Source: Clostridiales bacterium mt11
GTDB taxonomy: Bacteria > Bacillota > Clostridia > Tissierellales > Tepidimicrobiaceae
NCBI GenBank assembly: GCA_001282665.1
Contig: LN874947.1
Span: 542,704-606,703, forward strand
DNA: 64,000 nt
Direction of reading: 5' to 3'
This document shows, one piece after another, positions 18,297 to 27,685 of this stretch. Both the position numbers and the translations under genes were made by a program. Every line of letters starts with the position of its first letter. Within the stretch, counting starts at the first letter, position 1. The notes beneath the pieces are model-generated. The model saw only the letters and a program-made list of their open reading frames with translations. It did no database searches and was not told the origin of the DNA.

Positions 18297-19154
18297 CTAT
18301 TGATTTTTTATTTCTTCAAATCCTTCTCCTAGCACTTCAGAAATCTCAGTTACCATTATAAAAGCATCTTTATCAATATCATTTACTATGTCTTTAATCT
18401 TAGAAAATTGAAATCTATTGACTACACAGAGAAGTACATCTTTTTCTTCTTTTGTATACATTCCTTTTCCCTTAAATAAAGTAACACCTCTATCTAAGTC
18501 TTTCATTATTTTTTCACTAATCTTTTCAGGCTTATTTGTAATGATTAAGAATCCTTTTAAATAACCTATACCCTCTAACATTAAATCTATTACCTTAATC
18601 GTTACAAATAATGATATTATGGAATAAAGGGATGTCTCTACCTTTCTATCTACTATACCAGCAAAGGCTACCACTAACATATCAATGGTCATCATAAAGG
18701 TTGATATACCAACAGACGGAAACATCTTGTTGAGTATGGAACCCGCTAAATCAGTTCCCCCAGTGGTGCCGCCAAATTTAAATACTATGCCAAGACCTAT
18801 ACCTGATATAAGCCCACCAAAAATAGAAGCTAAAAGTAAATCTGGAGTAACAGCTTGGGCTGGTATTATCTTTAAAAACAAAGATAAAAGAGCTGTTGCG
18901 TACAATGTCTTCCATCCAAAACTCTTTCCTAAGATAACTACTCCCACAATAAACAAAGGTATATTTATAGCTAAGTTTGTAATATACACAGGTACATTGG
19001 ATAGCTTTTTAAATACAATAGCAAATCCAGTTACTCCACCTGGTGCAATAGTATTTGGTTCTAAAAACAAAACCAATCCTATTGCCAGCAAAAATACACC
19101 TACTCCTAACCCTATTAATGATAATATTACCCTATACCAGTTTTTCCCTTCCAT
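18297..19154 (-). CDS. YitT family membrane protein (DUF161/DUF2179)
   Basis: A 285-residue protein with five or six membrane segments in the first 200 residues and a C-terminal cytoplasmic DUF2179-type domain (YTKEEKDVLLCVVNRFQFSK). The N-terminal stretch FLEPNTIAPGGVTGFAIVFK is typical of the family. The transported substrate is not known for most members. It sits between tagA-like and transketolase genes with short gaps. Confidence 0.9.
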   Translation of the reverse strand: MEGKNWYRVILSLIGLGVGVFLLAIGLVLFLEPNTIAPGGVTGFAIVFKKLSNVPVYITNLAINIPLFIVGVVILGKSFGWKTLYATALLSLFLKIIPAQAVTPDLLLASIFGGLISGIGLGIVFKFGGTTGGTDLAGSILNKMFPSVGISTFMMTIDMLVVAFAGIVDRKVETSLYSIISLFVTIKVIDLMLEGIGYLKGFLIITNKPEKISEKIMKDLDRGVTLFKGKGMYTKEEKDVLLCVVNRFQFSKIKDIVNDIDKDAFIMVTEISEVLGEGFEEIKNQ

Positions 19155-19170
19155 AATATATCCTCCTATG

Positions 19171-19935
19171 TCATTCTATTATGTCTTTCGAAAAAAACAC
19201 ATGAAGCATAAACTTGGGCAACACCATTTGTCTTTTAATACGGGAAGGTTCCTTTATCAATCTATAAAACCATTCTAACCCAAGCTTTTGAAAAATTTCT
19301 GGTGCTCTTTTAGTATTTCCAGATAATATATCCATAGTACCTCCGTTGCCTATAATAACCTTGCAGTCTAGTCTATCCTTATTTTCATTTATCCAAATCT
19401 CTTGTTTAGGAAATCCTAAACCCACAAATATTATATCAGGTTTTGCCTTATTAATCTCATCAATAATATTTAATTCTTCCTCATGACCTTTAAATCCTAT
19501 ATGGCTGCCTTTAAAATATCCATGATGAAAACCTGCTAATTTGATATTTGGATATTTTCTTATAATATTTTCACTTGCCTCTTTGGCTATTCCATCTTTT
19601 CCACCTAATAGAAAGATGCTATATCCTTTTTCATTAGCAATTTTAAGGATTTCCATAGACAAATCAAAGCCTGTAACCCTTTCCTTTAGGGGCTTTTTCT
19701 TTATTTTAGCTCCATGTATAAGCCCAATACCATCTGGAATTACTAAGTCACCAGAATTGATGATGTTTTTTATATTTTCATCTTCCCTGCAAGCCATAAC
19801 GATTTCAGTATTTGGGGTATAAATAGTATGTAAACTATCTTCAGTTAAAAATTTTTCTACAGCTTTTGTTGCATCGATTAGGGTCACATTATCTATTCTA
19901 ACCCCAAATATCTTAATATTATCCAAACTTACCAC
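19171..19935 (-). CDS. WecG/TagA/CpsF family glycosyltransferase (GT26)
   Basis: A 254-residue membrane-associated transferase. Family members add N-acetylmannosamine (TagA) or a related sugar to GlcNAc-pyrophosphoryl-undecaprenol, an early step of wall teichoic acid or secondary cell-wall polymer synthesis. Signatures are TPNTEIVMACREDENIK, VIPDGIGLIHGAK with the catalytic Asp region, and VGLGFPKQEIWI. It directly follows csaB with almost no gap. In SLH-type organisms TagA-like and CsaB proteins work on the same ManNAc-containing polymer, which supports that role here. Confidence 0.93.
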   Translation of the reverse strand: MVSLDNIKIFGVRIDNVTLIDATKAVEKFLTEDSLHTIYTPNTEIVMACREDENIKNIINSGDLVIPDGIGLIHGAKIKKKPLKERVTGFDLSMEILKIANEKGYSIFLLGGKDGIAKEASENIIRKYPNIKLAGFHHGYFKGSHIGFKGHEEELNIIDEINKAKPDIIFVGLGFPKQEIWINENKDRLDCKVIIGNGGTMDILSGNTKRAPEIFQKLGLEWFYRLIKEPSRIKRQMVLPKFMLHVFFSKDIIE

Positions 19936-21030
19936 CTACTTTTTCAAAAGTTCCAGTGCCATACATATATTCTTAAGGGTCTTGTCTCTCATTTCCTTAT
20001 TTACTTCTATGAGTTCATCCCTTAATCTATCTCTATTCTCCCAAACATATTGGATATTTTCAACTAGTTCAGTATATTTCATATCTTCTACTGAACACAT
20101 ATGCTCCATATGTATTGACTTTAAGAAACCTACGATTTTAGGATCATAGACGATGCCTACCATGGGTATGCCTTGGGTGGCAGCATATATGAGGGAATGA
20201 AGTCTCATAGCAACTATTATCTCCAATCTATTTATAACTCCCATAATATCTTCAACGCTATATTTATTGGAAAGGATATAACAGCCTTCACCAGTTACTC
20301 TATCTAAAATGTCCTCACTTATGGACAAATCCTCTGGATAATGCATAGGAATTAAAACCACATTAACTCCATATTCTTCTATAATGTAATCTATAGCCTT
20401 AGCCATACTGTCTATTAAATTTTCTCCGTTATCCCACCTTCTAACAGAAACTCCTACTAGCAATTTGTCATCTGGTATTCCTTCTTCTTTAAGAATTACA
20501 TCAATTCCCTCTTCTTTCGTAGGCTCTAAGGTAAACACTGGATCTGCCGTAACATGAATATTTTTATTCTTAACTCCTAAATCCTTAAGGAATAGGTTTG
20601 ATTCCTCATCTCTTAAAGTAATTAAATCCACCTTGTTTAAAATCTTTCTAGTTAAAAATCTATTTATCCTTCTATTAATTGGACCTATGCCATTAGCATA
20701 CACCATTACAGGTTTATTAAACATTTTAGCTAATTTCATAAGAACTATATAATATAATAAGGAACGAGTACTAGTTACATCTTGTAAAAGGCTACCTCCA
20801 CCAGATATAAATAAATCACAATCTTTAATTGTTTTGACTATATCTCTTATTCCAAATCTATTTACTGCTTTTATATTATAAATTTTTTCGGTATAAGTGG
20901 GATTGTTAGAGAAAGCAGTTATTTCTATTGAGCTATCAGTTTCCTTTAAGTCCTTGACTATAGCTTTTAAGATAGCATCATCACCACTGTTATCAAATCC
21001 ATAATATCCAGATATTAGAATCTTCTTCAT
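19936..21030 (-). CDS. csaB: Polysaccharide pyruvyl transferase CsaB
   Basis: CsaB adds a pyruvyl ketal to the secondary cell-wall polymer, making the ligand that SLH domains of S-layer proteins bind. The 364-residue protein starts with the family motif KKILISGYYGFDNSGDDAIL and contains FISGGGSLLQD and AMRLHSLIYAATQGIPMVGI, typical of pyruvyl transferases. Its presence predicts SLH-anchored surface proteins elsewhere in the genome. It lies in tight array with the TagA-like gene downstream and an O-antigen-ligase-like gene upstream. Confidence 0.92.
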   Translation of the reverse strand: MKKILISGYYGFDNSGDDAILKAIVKDLKETDSSIEITAFSNNPTYTEKIYNIKAVNRFGIRDIVKTIKDCDLFISGGGSLLQDVTSTRSLLYYIVLMKLAKMFNKPVMVYANGIGPINRRINRFLTRKILNKVDLITLRDEESNLFLKDLGVKNKNIHVTADPVFTLEPTKEEGIDVILKEEGIPDDKLLVGVSVRRWDNGENLIDSMAKAIDYIIEEYGVNVVLIPMHYPEDLSISEDILDRVTGEGCYILSNKYSVEDIMGVINRLEIIVAMRLHSLIYAATQGIPMVGIVYDPKIVGFLKSIHMEHMCSVEDMKYTELVENIQYVWENRDRLRDELIEVNKEMRDKTLKNICMALELLKK

Positions 21031-21051
21031 TTGGATGACTCCTTTAATAAT

Positions 21052-22395
21052 CTATTCATTACACTGTTCTAAATTTTTATTGAACTCCAATATATACCCT
21101 GTTACTCCAATGGATATCAATATCCATAACATCAAAACAATTCTGTCACTAAAGAAAATATAATCTACCAATCCATGTAAAAGTATACCTGCTATTGAAG
21201 CGAATATGGAGATGCTAACTCTTTTCATTTTAATATCTATACCCTTAGCAAAGGTTATTAAGTTTAACCTCATGGAATTAAATATAAAAACTATAAATCC
21301 AACAATGCCAAATATTCCCGTTTCAACGAACACCTGCAAAAATATATTATGGGAATGAACGGCTACAATTCCCTGTCTCATATATCGGGGGTATACAGCT
21401 TTAAAAGCATTTAGCCCTAATCCAACGCCATTAATCCAATAATCCCTAATCATATCAATAGTTGCCCTCCATAAAGGGAACCTATAAGCGGTGGAACTAT
21501 CTTTCATATTCCCAATAGTAGATATTCTAGTCATAATTGCTTTAGGCGAAATAGCTATTAATCCTATGCCCCCTGCAATATAGAGTAAAAACAGCCTTCT
21601 ATCTACGAATATTGCAAATATCAACATGGATAAAAATAGTCCAAGCCAACCTCCTCTTGAGAAGGTAAGCAAGATACATAGTCCTTGAGCAGCGGCAGCT
21701 AGCAGAAATATAAATTTTTTAAATATGCTGTTAGCATTCCATAAAAGAGCAAAGGTTATAGGAATAGTAAGTATTAGATATTCTGCTAAAACATTGGGAT
21801 TATCAAAAGTAGAAATTACCCTAGTTTCAATATCTGGATTTAACTCCTTATCCACCCAGCTTTCCTTTAATTCCACACCTGTCTTATATTGATAAATGCC
21901 GTATAGCCCTACTATTGTTGCAGAGATTACTACTGCCAATACTAAATAGTAGAACTTCTCCTTAGAATCTATCAAATTGACAGCTAAAACCAAAAATATA
22001 AAAGAAATTATATAAACAACTAATTTTAACATACTTTGTCTTAAAGTAATAGAGGTCACGCCTGCAAATATTAACGATATCGCAAACAAACCTATAGAAT
22101 ATTTAATAGGAATTTCTTTGAACTTAAAATCATCATCTCTAATCATCTTTATTATGAAGGACAACACTACCCATCCGAATAGCAATACAACATATCTAAA
22201 TGAAATTAAAGGCAATGTAAAAGCTGTTAAATACAAGCCAACTTCCGGTCTATAGAAAATGACGATTAATCCAATACAGCCAAATATTATCTTTAATCCC
22301 TTCATGAAGGGGAACAAAGATAATATAATTCCTATTAATAATCCAAATAAAATTCCAACTATTTTAACTTTATTGTCATTAAGAAAATGATCCAT
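21052..22395 (-). CDS. O-antigen ligase / polymerase family membrane protein
   Basis: A 447-residue protein with about 10 to 12 hydrophobic segments and a large extracytoplasmic loop at about 280-350 that carries GVGLGLNAFKAVYPRYM and VHSHNIFLQVFVETG, the histidine-containing motif of the Wzy_C/WaaL family (PF04932). It probably polymerises or ligates lipid-linked glycan made by the neighbouring enzymes. An in-frame start at 22437 is rejected because TAGGAGAG precedes the ATG at 22395. Confidence 0.88.
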   Translation of the reverse strand: MDHFLNDNKVKIVGILFGLLIGIILSLFPFMKGLKIIFGCIGLIVIFYRPEVGLYLTAFTLPLISFRYVVLLFGWVVLSFIIKMIRDDDFKFKEIPIKYSIGLFAISLIFAGVTSITLRQSMLKLVVYIISFIFLVLAVNLIDSKEKFYYLVLAVVISATIVGLYGIYQYKTGVELKESWVDKELNPDIETRVISTFDNPNVLAEYLILTIPITFALLWNANSIFKKFIFLLAAAAQGLCILLTFSRGGWLGLFLSMLIFAIFVDRRLFLLYIAGGIGLIAISPKAIMTRISTIGNMKDSSTAYRFPLWRATIDMIRDYWINGVGLGLNAFKAVYPRYMRQGIVAVHSHNIFLQVFVETGIFGIVGFIVFIFNSMRLNLITFAKGIDIKMKRVSISIFASIAGILLHGLVDYIFFSDRIVLMLWILISIGVTGYILEFNKNLEQCNE

Positions 22396-22420
22396 CTTTT
22401 TCTCTCCTAATAGTTTTATA

Positions 22421-22948
22421 TTAACTGTTATAGTCAAAAATCTTCTTTATAAGCCCTACAAACTTGCTCTCAGTAAAAATTGCCTTTGTTTCAACATTTA
22501 AAAATCCAATTATCAATGGTAAAATACCTAATACCATAAAAAATAGTATTCTTTTCATGGAGTATATTCCCTTTGCAAGAGATAATACGCCATAAGAAAA
22601 CAATCCAGTTCCAAATAGGATGAATAAAAATCTATAGACATCTGAAGCAATCGCAGAATTTATATCCCTAATTCCACTTAATAAACAGCTTTCAGCAATG
22701 GCTTTTGAAAATAGATTCCTTATAGCATTAAATATTTTATAAAGCATTGCCTTAGCTTTTCCTATGATGTTTTTTAAATTTCCATTATCTCCATAGATGT
22801 TTTTATCATTTAACAATTTGGAAATGATGAAACTTTTATTTAAACTATTTACTAAACTTCTTCCAATCTTTGAGAGGATTTTATGGGTAAAACTATTTTG
22901 CCATAAATTTGCCATCAAACTTGAGCTTATGGTATTTTGTTCTTTCAT
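22421..22948 (-). CDS. Unknown membrane protein in the polysaccharide cluster
   Basis: I do not recognise this 175-residue protein. Its N-terminal 100 residues are basic and helical (SKIGRSLVNSLNKSFIISKL), and two hydrophobic hairpin segments occur at about 108-150 (FLFILFGTGLFSYGVLSLA and ILFFMVLGILPLIIGFL). Ordered with 12-base gaps between a DUF4330 gene and the O-antigen-ligase-like gene, it is probably an accessory membrane component of glycan assembly. That is inference from position only. Confidence 0.75.
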   Translation of the reverse strand: MKEQNTISSSLMANLWQNSFTHKILSKIGRSLVNSLNKSFIISKLLNDKNIYGDNGNLKNIIGKAKAMLYKIFNAIRNLFSKAIAESCLLSGIRDINSAIASDVYRFLFILFGTGLFSYGVLSLAKGIYSMKRILFFMVLGILPLIIGFLNVETKAIFTESKFVGLIKKIFDYNS

Positions 22949-22959
22949 AACTACACCCT

Positions 22960-23454
22960 CTATTCTTCTTTTGGATTTACTTCTAATACTATGGAATCAA
23001 GAGCATAGGTCTTAGTCCTTAATACCAGCTTGTTTCCTATTCTCAATTCCTTGTTCCCTGACATAATAGCATTTTCTGTAATCATGGCTTTAGCATCTAC
23101 TGTAATCAGTAAATCGTACCTATCTGGTATTTCTGCTATCTTTATTTCTCCATCTATAGTTGCTACTTCTGTAGAGGCTGGATTTACTTCGATGTTTTTT
23201 ATTTCACCTAGTACTATTCCTGTGTCGTATTCCTTTAATATATCCCCTTCTTTTATCATATCAACGCCAAGCTTTTCTCTTTCCATTACTATAATCTTCA
23301 ATTCTACAGGTTTAGGCTTAATAACATTAGTAGGGTTTACCTTTTTTACCTTATAGAATCCGCCTACACCAAGAACTACGATCATAGCTATAATAAATAG
23401 ATCCAGAATATTAAATTTACCAAAAAGTCTTCCCTTCTTATCTATCAGCGACAT
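22960..23454 (-). CDS. DUF4330 family membrane-anchored protein (copy 2)
   Basis: A 164-residue protein with one N-terminal membrane anchor (about 16-35, NILDLFIIAMIVVLGVGGFY) and an outside beta-rich domain. It matches the DUF4330 pattern: repeated short strands such as VELKIIVMEREKL, GDILKEYDTGIVLGEI and VLRTKTYALDSIVLEV. It is a diverged tandem relative of the next gene upstream. The role is unknown, but position among glycan genes suggests a periplasm-like accessory in polymer assembly or export. Confidence 0.8.
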   Translation of the reverse strand: MSLIDKKGRLFGKFNILDLFIIAMIVVLGVGGFYKVKKVNPTNVIKPKPVELKIIVMEREKLGVDMIKEGDILKEYDTGIVLGEIKNIEVNPASTEVATIDGEIKIAEIPDRYDLLITVDAKAMITENAIMSGNKELRIGNKLVLRTKTYALDSIVLEVNPKEE

Positions 23455-23473
23455 ATTTCTTTCCTCCCTAGAA

Positions 23474-23935
23474 TTATTCCAGTACTTCTATATTTGTAAT
23501 AGTTGATTTTATAGCAGATATATTGCTTTTTAAAAGTATTGTACCTTCTATTCTCATATCCCTATCTCCCATACGAATATAATCATCAGTAATAACCGCA
23601 TCACCTCTTAAAGTAATATACACATCATACTTATTAGGTAATTTACTTTTTACTATTCTGCCATCTCCTGTTTCCACATAATCGTAGCCTTCCTTGATAT
23701 CTTTTTTAACAACTTCTCCTATAACTTGATTGGTATCTTTGTCTTTAAATGTATCTCCAATCCTTATACCATTTGCAGTTGCCATTAATACCCCGTTTAT
23801 TCGATAAGTTACTTCTACAGGAACCTTATCTACAGCTACGCCTTTAGGCTTCAATATATAAGAGTATCCACCATAAAGGACGGCTACTATCAACACTATG
23901 ATAACTATATCAACCCAATTAAATTTTCTTTTCAT
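23474..23935 (-). CDS. DUF4330 family membrane-anchored protein (copy 1)
   Basis: A 153-residue relative of the neighbouring downstream protein. The N-terminal anchor is FNWVDIVIIVLIVAVLYGGY, followed by an extracytoplasmic domain with VEVTYRINGVLMATANGIRI, GDTFKDKDTNQVIGEV and a terminal strand pattern. Both copies share the order anchor, strand block, charged loop with DRYDLLITV or NKYDVYITL, and a final RIEGTILL/RIGNKLVL element. The duplication suggests the two could pair. Function unknown. Confidence 0.8.
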   Translation of the reverse strand: MKRKFNWVDIVIIVLIVAVLYGGYSYILKPKGVAVDKVPVEVTYRINGVLMATANGIRIGDTFKDKDTNQVIGEVVKKDIKEGYDYVETGDGRIVKSKLPNKYDVYITLRGDAVITDDYIRMGDRDMRIEGTILLKSNISAIKSTITNIEVLE

Positions 23936-23945
23936 ATCTTAACAC

Positions 23946-25064
23946 CTACCTGCTTAATATTTGTTGGTATATCAATATTTGCTTATCAGCCATTTTTTCA
24001 GAAGAATAAAATTCGTTTATCTTTTTATATAGATTATTTCCTAAGGTTTTTCTTAAATCCTCATCCTCTACTAATCTCAATATGTGACCAGACAATGTAT
24101 CTACATCACCAGGTTCAAACATCAATCCCGTTTCTCCATTAACTACTAAATCCTTTACGCCTCCTACATTAGAAGCGATTATAGGCTTTTTAAATACTCC
24201 ACCTTCTAATATGGCATAAGGAAAACTTTCACTGTGAGATGTACTGGTGTTTATATCTATTTCATCTATAAAACTATATGGATCCCTTATGTATCCTAAT
24301 AGATGCACCTTGTCCTCAATGTCTAATTCATTTATGAGCTTAACTAGATTTTCCTTTTCCTCTCCATCTCCAGCAACGAAAAATTCTACATCCTGTCTTA
24401 CCTCCAACACCTTATGGGCAGCTTTTATAAATACTTCAACGCCTTTTACGGGATATAATCTAGCTAATATTCCTACCTTTACCGTATTTTCATCTATATC
24501 CATTCCTTGCTCTTTTAAAAAGCTTTTATTTATCTCTTTCGACTCCAATTCAGCAACATTTATTCCATTATACACAGTCATTATTCTTTCAGGAGCAAAT
24601 CCCCTATCTATAAGCATATCTCTGAAACTCTCTGAAACTCCTATATAGTAGTCCATGTGTTTTAAGGATATATAGTTTAAATTTCTGTAAACCAAATCCT
24701 TATAAAAACTCCCCTTAAAATCAAGTTTATAATCGCTATGGACCGTAGTAACAGCAGGAATTTTATAAAATTTCTTGAGAAGATATGTAATAAAGTTTGC
24801 TCTTGCACCATGACAGTGTATTAAATCATATTTTCCCTCTTTAATTTCCTTTATCAGCCTTTTTATTACCGATAGATTATATCGTTTTTTTTGTTCGTAG
24901 ACCTCGATATCTATACCTTTTTCTTTAATCTCATAATAGAATTCGCCTTTTAAAAAGCAAATTATTTTGACATCTATTCTCTTGTCCAATTCTTGCAACA
25001 AGTTTACTACATGGGTTTTTGCTCCCCCCGTATCTCCTCCACTAATTAAATGTAAAACTTTCAT
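23946..25064 (-). CDS. GT4 family glycosyltransferase
   Basis: A 372-residue GT-B fold glycosyltransferase of family 4. The acceptor-side N-terminus has HLISGGDTGGAKTHVVNLLQ; the donor-binding C-terminal half has VGILARLYPVKGVEVFIKA and the E-x7-E type motif region SHSESFPYAILEGGVFKKPI. The sugar donor cannot be read from sequence. The start ATG has only a weak AGGTT ribosome-binding sequence, which is in the right arm of a small hairpin at 25071-25092. It is part of the surface polysaccharide unit. Confidence 0.92.
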   Translation of the reverse strand: MKVLHLISGGDTGGAKTHVVNLLQELDKRIDVKIICFLKGEFYYEIKEKGIDIEVYEQKKRYNLSVIKRLIKEIKEGKYDLIHCHGARANFITYLLKKFYKIPAVTTVHSDYKLDFKGSFYKDLVYRNLNYISLKHMDYYIGVSESFRDMLIDRGFAPERIMTVYNGINVAELESKEINKSFLKEQGMDIDENTVKVGILARLYPVKGVEVFIKAAHKVLEVRQDVEFFVAGDGEEKENLVKLINELDIEDKVHLLGYIRDPYSFIDEIDINTSTSHSESFPYAILEGGVFKKPIIASNVGGVKDLVVNGETGLMFEPGDVDTLSGHILRLVEDEDLRKTLGNNLYKKINEFYSSEKMADKQILIYQQILSR

Positions 25065-25070
25065 TATGTT

Positions 25071-25092
25071 AACCTATCCACATAGATAGGTT
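25071..25092 (-). other. Small hairpin in front of a GT4 start codon
   Basis: AACCTATC and GATAGGTT pair perfectly around a 6-base loop, with no T-run, so this is not a terminator. The arm nearest the start codon at 25064 contains the only Shine-Dalgarno-like bases (AGGTT), so the hairpin may lower translation of that gene. Confidence 0.45.
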
Positions 25093-25125
25093 CAACCCTC
25101 CTTTATATATAATTCCTGCGTTTTT

Positions 25126-26229
25126 TTACTTTGCATTTAAACTACTATATAATTTATAGGTTTCATCTAACATTTTATTCTGGGAAAAATTATCCTTAAC
25201 CAAATTCCTAGAATTTGATTTTACTAATTCATATTCCTGTTTATTATTATACAAATCAATAATTGCTTTAGCAAATTTTTTTGTATCTCCGAAAGGTATT
25301 AATTTCCCGCAATTACCTTTTTCAAATATTTCAGGAACTCCACCTACTTCTGTGGCAACTACAGGTCTACAACAGGATAAAGCTTCTATTATTGAAAAAG
25401 AAATGGCTTCACTTTCTGAAGGAGATACGTATATATCAGCAGCAGACAAAATTTGAGGAATATCCTCTCTATATCCTAAAAAAATAATCTGTTCTTCTAA
25501 ACCATATTTTTTTACTTTTTGCTCAATAAAATCTTGTTCTTCTCCTACTCCTGCTAATAAAACCTTAAAATCTGAAATATGTCTTTCTAACTCCTTTAAA
25601 CCTTCAATTAAAAAATCATGACCTTTTGCCTTATTAAATCTAGAAACGGTGGTTAAAACAAGGGTATCACTATTAATAGACAGCTGTTCTCTTAAAGTGC
25701 CCTCCATTGGTACAAAATAATTAGTATCAACACCATTGTAGATTACTTTAGTTTTGTTAGAAGAAATCCCTTCTTTTATTAAAGAATCTTCAACAGCTTC
25801 TGAGACACATACAATTTTATCAACAAATTTAGAAAATATTTTATTAAAAAATCTTATTATGCCTTTATTCTCTGCCATTAGATGAGCTGTCCATATTACC
25901 TTTACCTTTGGATTAAATATCTTTGATAAAATCCCAATATAGTTCTCTCTTAAAAAATGAGTCTGTATTATGTCGATGTCATTTGTCTTACAGTAGGCAG
26001 CAATTTTTTTGGCAGCTTTAATATCGAATACATTTTTCATCTTTATTATTTCCACATTCTTGCATTTTTCTTCAATTTTTGGGTGATTAGAACCCTTATG
26101 ATTGCAGATAACAAAAAAATTAACATCTTCTTTTAAGTTATCGATTACATTATATAGATAAGTTTCTGCTCCACCTTTTTCTATACTGAAGATTATCTGA
26201 AGTATATTCAAGGTCATTTCTCCTTTCAA
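25126..26229 (-). CDS. GT4 family glycosyltransferase
   Basis: A second family 4 glycosyltransferase, about 365 residues. Motifs are IIFSIEKGGAETYLYNVIDN at the N-terminus, LTTVSRFNKAKGHDFLIEGL at the start of the donor domain, and SPSESEAISFSIIEALSCCR for the catalytic glutamates. The likely start is TTG at 26229, with GGAGA six bases upstream at the end of the PIG-L gene; an ATG at 26217 is the alternative but has a ribosome site only two bases away. Sugar specificity is unknown. Confidence 0.92.
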   Translation of the reverse strand: MKGEMTLNILQIIFSIEKGGAETYLYNVIDNLKEDVNFFVICNHKGSNHPKIEEKCKNVEIIKMKNVFDIKAAKKIAAYCKTNDIDIIQTHFLRENYIGILSKIFNPKVKVIWTAHLMAENKGIIRFFNKIFSKFVDKIVCVSEAVEDSLIKEGISSNKTKVIYNGVDTNYFVPMEGTLREQLSINSDTLVLTTVSRFNKAKGHDFLIEGLKELERHISDFKVLLAGVGEEQDFIEQKVKKYGLEEQIIFLGYREDIPQILSAADIYVSPSESEAISFSIIEALSCCRPVVATEVGGVPEIFEKGNCGKLIPFGDTKKFAKAIIDLYNNKQEYELVKSNSRNLVKDNFSQNKMLDETYKLYSSLNAK

Positions 26230-26238
26230 CTATATCTC

Positions 26239-27165
26239 CTATATCTCCTGTTTTGCTAGAGACACCTCTTTAAATATATCCATATACTCATCTTTTATCT
26301 TTTTATTCTTCATAAAGCTAAAAAATAGATTATATCTACTGCTTAACTGTCTAAATTCATTGGGATCAAATTTTTTCTCCATAAGTATATGGTTAAATTG
26401 AAAAGCTATATCTAAATCCAATTTTACAAACCCTTCCAGTGCATATCCTTTGTTTACCAGTAGCCTTCCCATCCTGTTTACCATCATAAAGGCATCAAAC
26501 CCCATAACATATTGTGATTTAAACACAGTATATAGATTATTCTTCTTTTCAAACAAGGACTTATCCATAACGGTAATATTATTTATTACATCTGGCCTTA
26601 TTGCTGTGTTTACGCTATACATATAGATGTTTTTAAAAGTATTATCCCATCGTTTAATGCCTTCCATAAGGATTCTCGTACTATTTAAGTGGTCTATATG
26701 TCCGTCTAAAAGAAAAGGTGTATATATAATATTAGGATTTTCATCTTCTAAAATTGAATATATCTTATCTATATACTCATCTTTGACAAAAACTTGTCCA
26801 TCAGGAACTTCCAAAAAATATAGCTTTTCTATTCCAATGATATCCTTTAAATTTTCAGCTTCTCTTTTCCTTAGCTGGACTAGGGAGTTCTTATCTAATG
26901 TAGATACAGCTCCCCCTCCATCGGCTATATATATACAGACAATATTATCTCCATTTTCAGCGTGTTTTAATAGTGTACCCCCTGCACCTATAGTTTCATC
27001 GTCTACGTGAGGCGATATAAACAAGACCTTGTTTTTCTTATTAGCAAAAGGCTCGTCTATACTATAGTTTCCTTTTTTAGCAAATCTATAGTATAGATGT
27101 AAAAACACATTGTCAAACAATATGGCAGGATATTTTAATATCCCTTTAATAACCTTTCTTAACAA
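26239..27165 (-). CDS. PIG-L family deacetylase
   Basis: A 308-residue zinc-dependent de-N-acetylase of the PIG-L/LmbE family. The zinc and catalytic motif VLFISPHVDDETIGAGG is near residue 50 and the second histidine motif LLDGHIDHLNS near 150. In this cluster it probably deacetylates an N-acetylhexosamine in the lipid-linked glycan. It is 10 bases from the following GT4 gene. Confidence 0.92.
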   Translation of the reverse strand: MLRKVIKGILKYPAILFDNVFLHLYYRFAKKGNYSIDEPFANKKNKVLFISPHVDDETIGAGGTLLKHAENGDNIVCIYIADGGGAVSTLDKNSLVQLRKREAENLKDIIGIEKLYFLEVPDGQVFVKDEYIDKIYSILEDENPNIIYTPFLLDGHIDHLNSTRILMEGIKRWDNTFKNIYMYSVNTAIRPDVINNITVMDKSLFEKKNNLYTVFKSQYVMGFDAFMMVNRMGRLLVNKGYALEGFVKLDLDIAFQFNHILMEKKFDPNEFRQLSSRYNLFFSFMKNKKIKDEYMDIFKEVSLAKQEI

Positions 27166-27186
27166 CTATTTCACATCCTTTTTAAC

Positions 27187-27654
27187 CTACTTTATTTCAT
27201 AGTCTCCTCTAACCAAGAATATTGCATCCCTAATAGCAAAAGCTCCCCTTCCGTCATCTCTTGGTATTATGAGTAAATGGTTTGCTGGAATTGCCCTATC
27301 CATGCCTAAATCCGTACCACTAGTTACATCGCATAATCCTCCTAGTTCTCCTGCAATAATCTTAGCTTCTCCACCTCTTAATATAATCTCGGTACCACTT
27401 TTTCCAATAAGCGATTGACCAGAGGATACTTCTACTACTTCCAGCTTATTAGATGAATTGTTTTGTAGTCTACTGCTTACGTCCAACAATTTCTCATCTA
27501 TATAGAACTTTAATTGCTCCATCCTCTTTTCCAAATAGCTTAAAGATACTAAAGGATCTTTTTCTGAGCCAGGTTCAGAAAAAACCACAGTTGTACATAA
27601 TACAATGAATACTAGCACTATGGGTAGTATAATCTTTTTTACTATATTTTTCAT
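27187..27654 (-). CDS. Exported conserved protein of unknown function
   Basis: A 155-residue protein with a signal peptide (about 1-27, ending VVFSEPG) and no later membrane segment. After a short helical region (LSYLEKRMEQLKFYIDEKL) a beta-rich domain carries SGQSLIGKSGTEIILRGGEA and CDVTSGTDLGMDRAIPANHL. I have a sense of similar hypothetical proteins in clostridia but cannot name a domain. The frame is open to 27720, but GGGAGG precedes the ATG at 27654. It may be a cell-surface accessory to the glycan cluster. Confidence 0.78.
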   Translation of the reverse strand: MKNIVKKIILPIVLVFIVLCTTVVFSEPGSEKDPLVSLSYLEKRMEQLKFYIDEKLLDVSSRLQNNSSNKLEVVEVSSGQSLIGKSGTEIILRGGEAKIIAGELGGLCDVTSGTDLGMDRAIPANHLLIIPRDDGRGAFAIRDAIFLVRGDYEIK

Positions 27655-27685
27655 GTTAATTTCCTCCCTGTTTATTAAATATCTA

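Noticed and set aside
18685..19278. 197-codon plus-strand open frame
   Set aside because: It is antisense to the clear YitT and TagA-like genes and has no ribosome site or recognisable domain.
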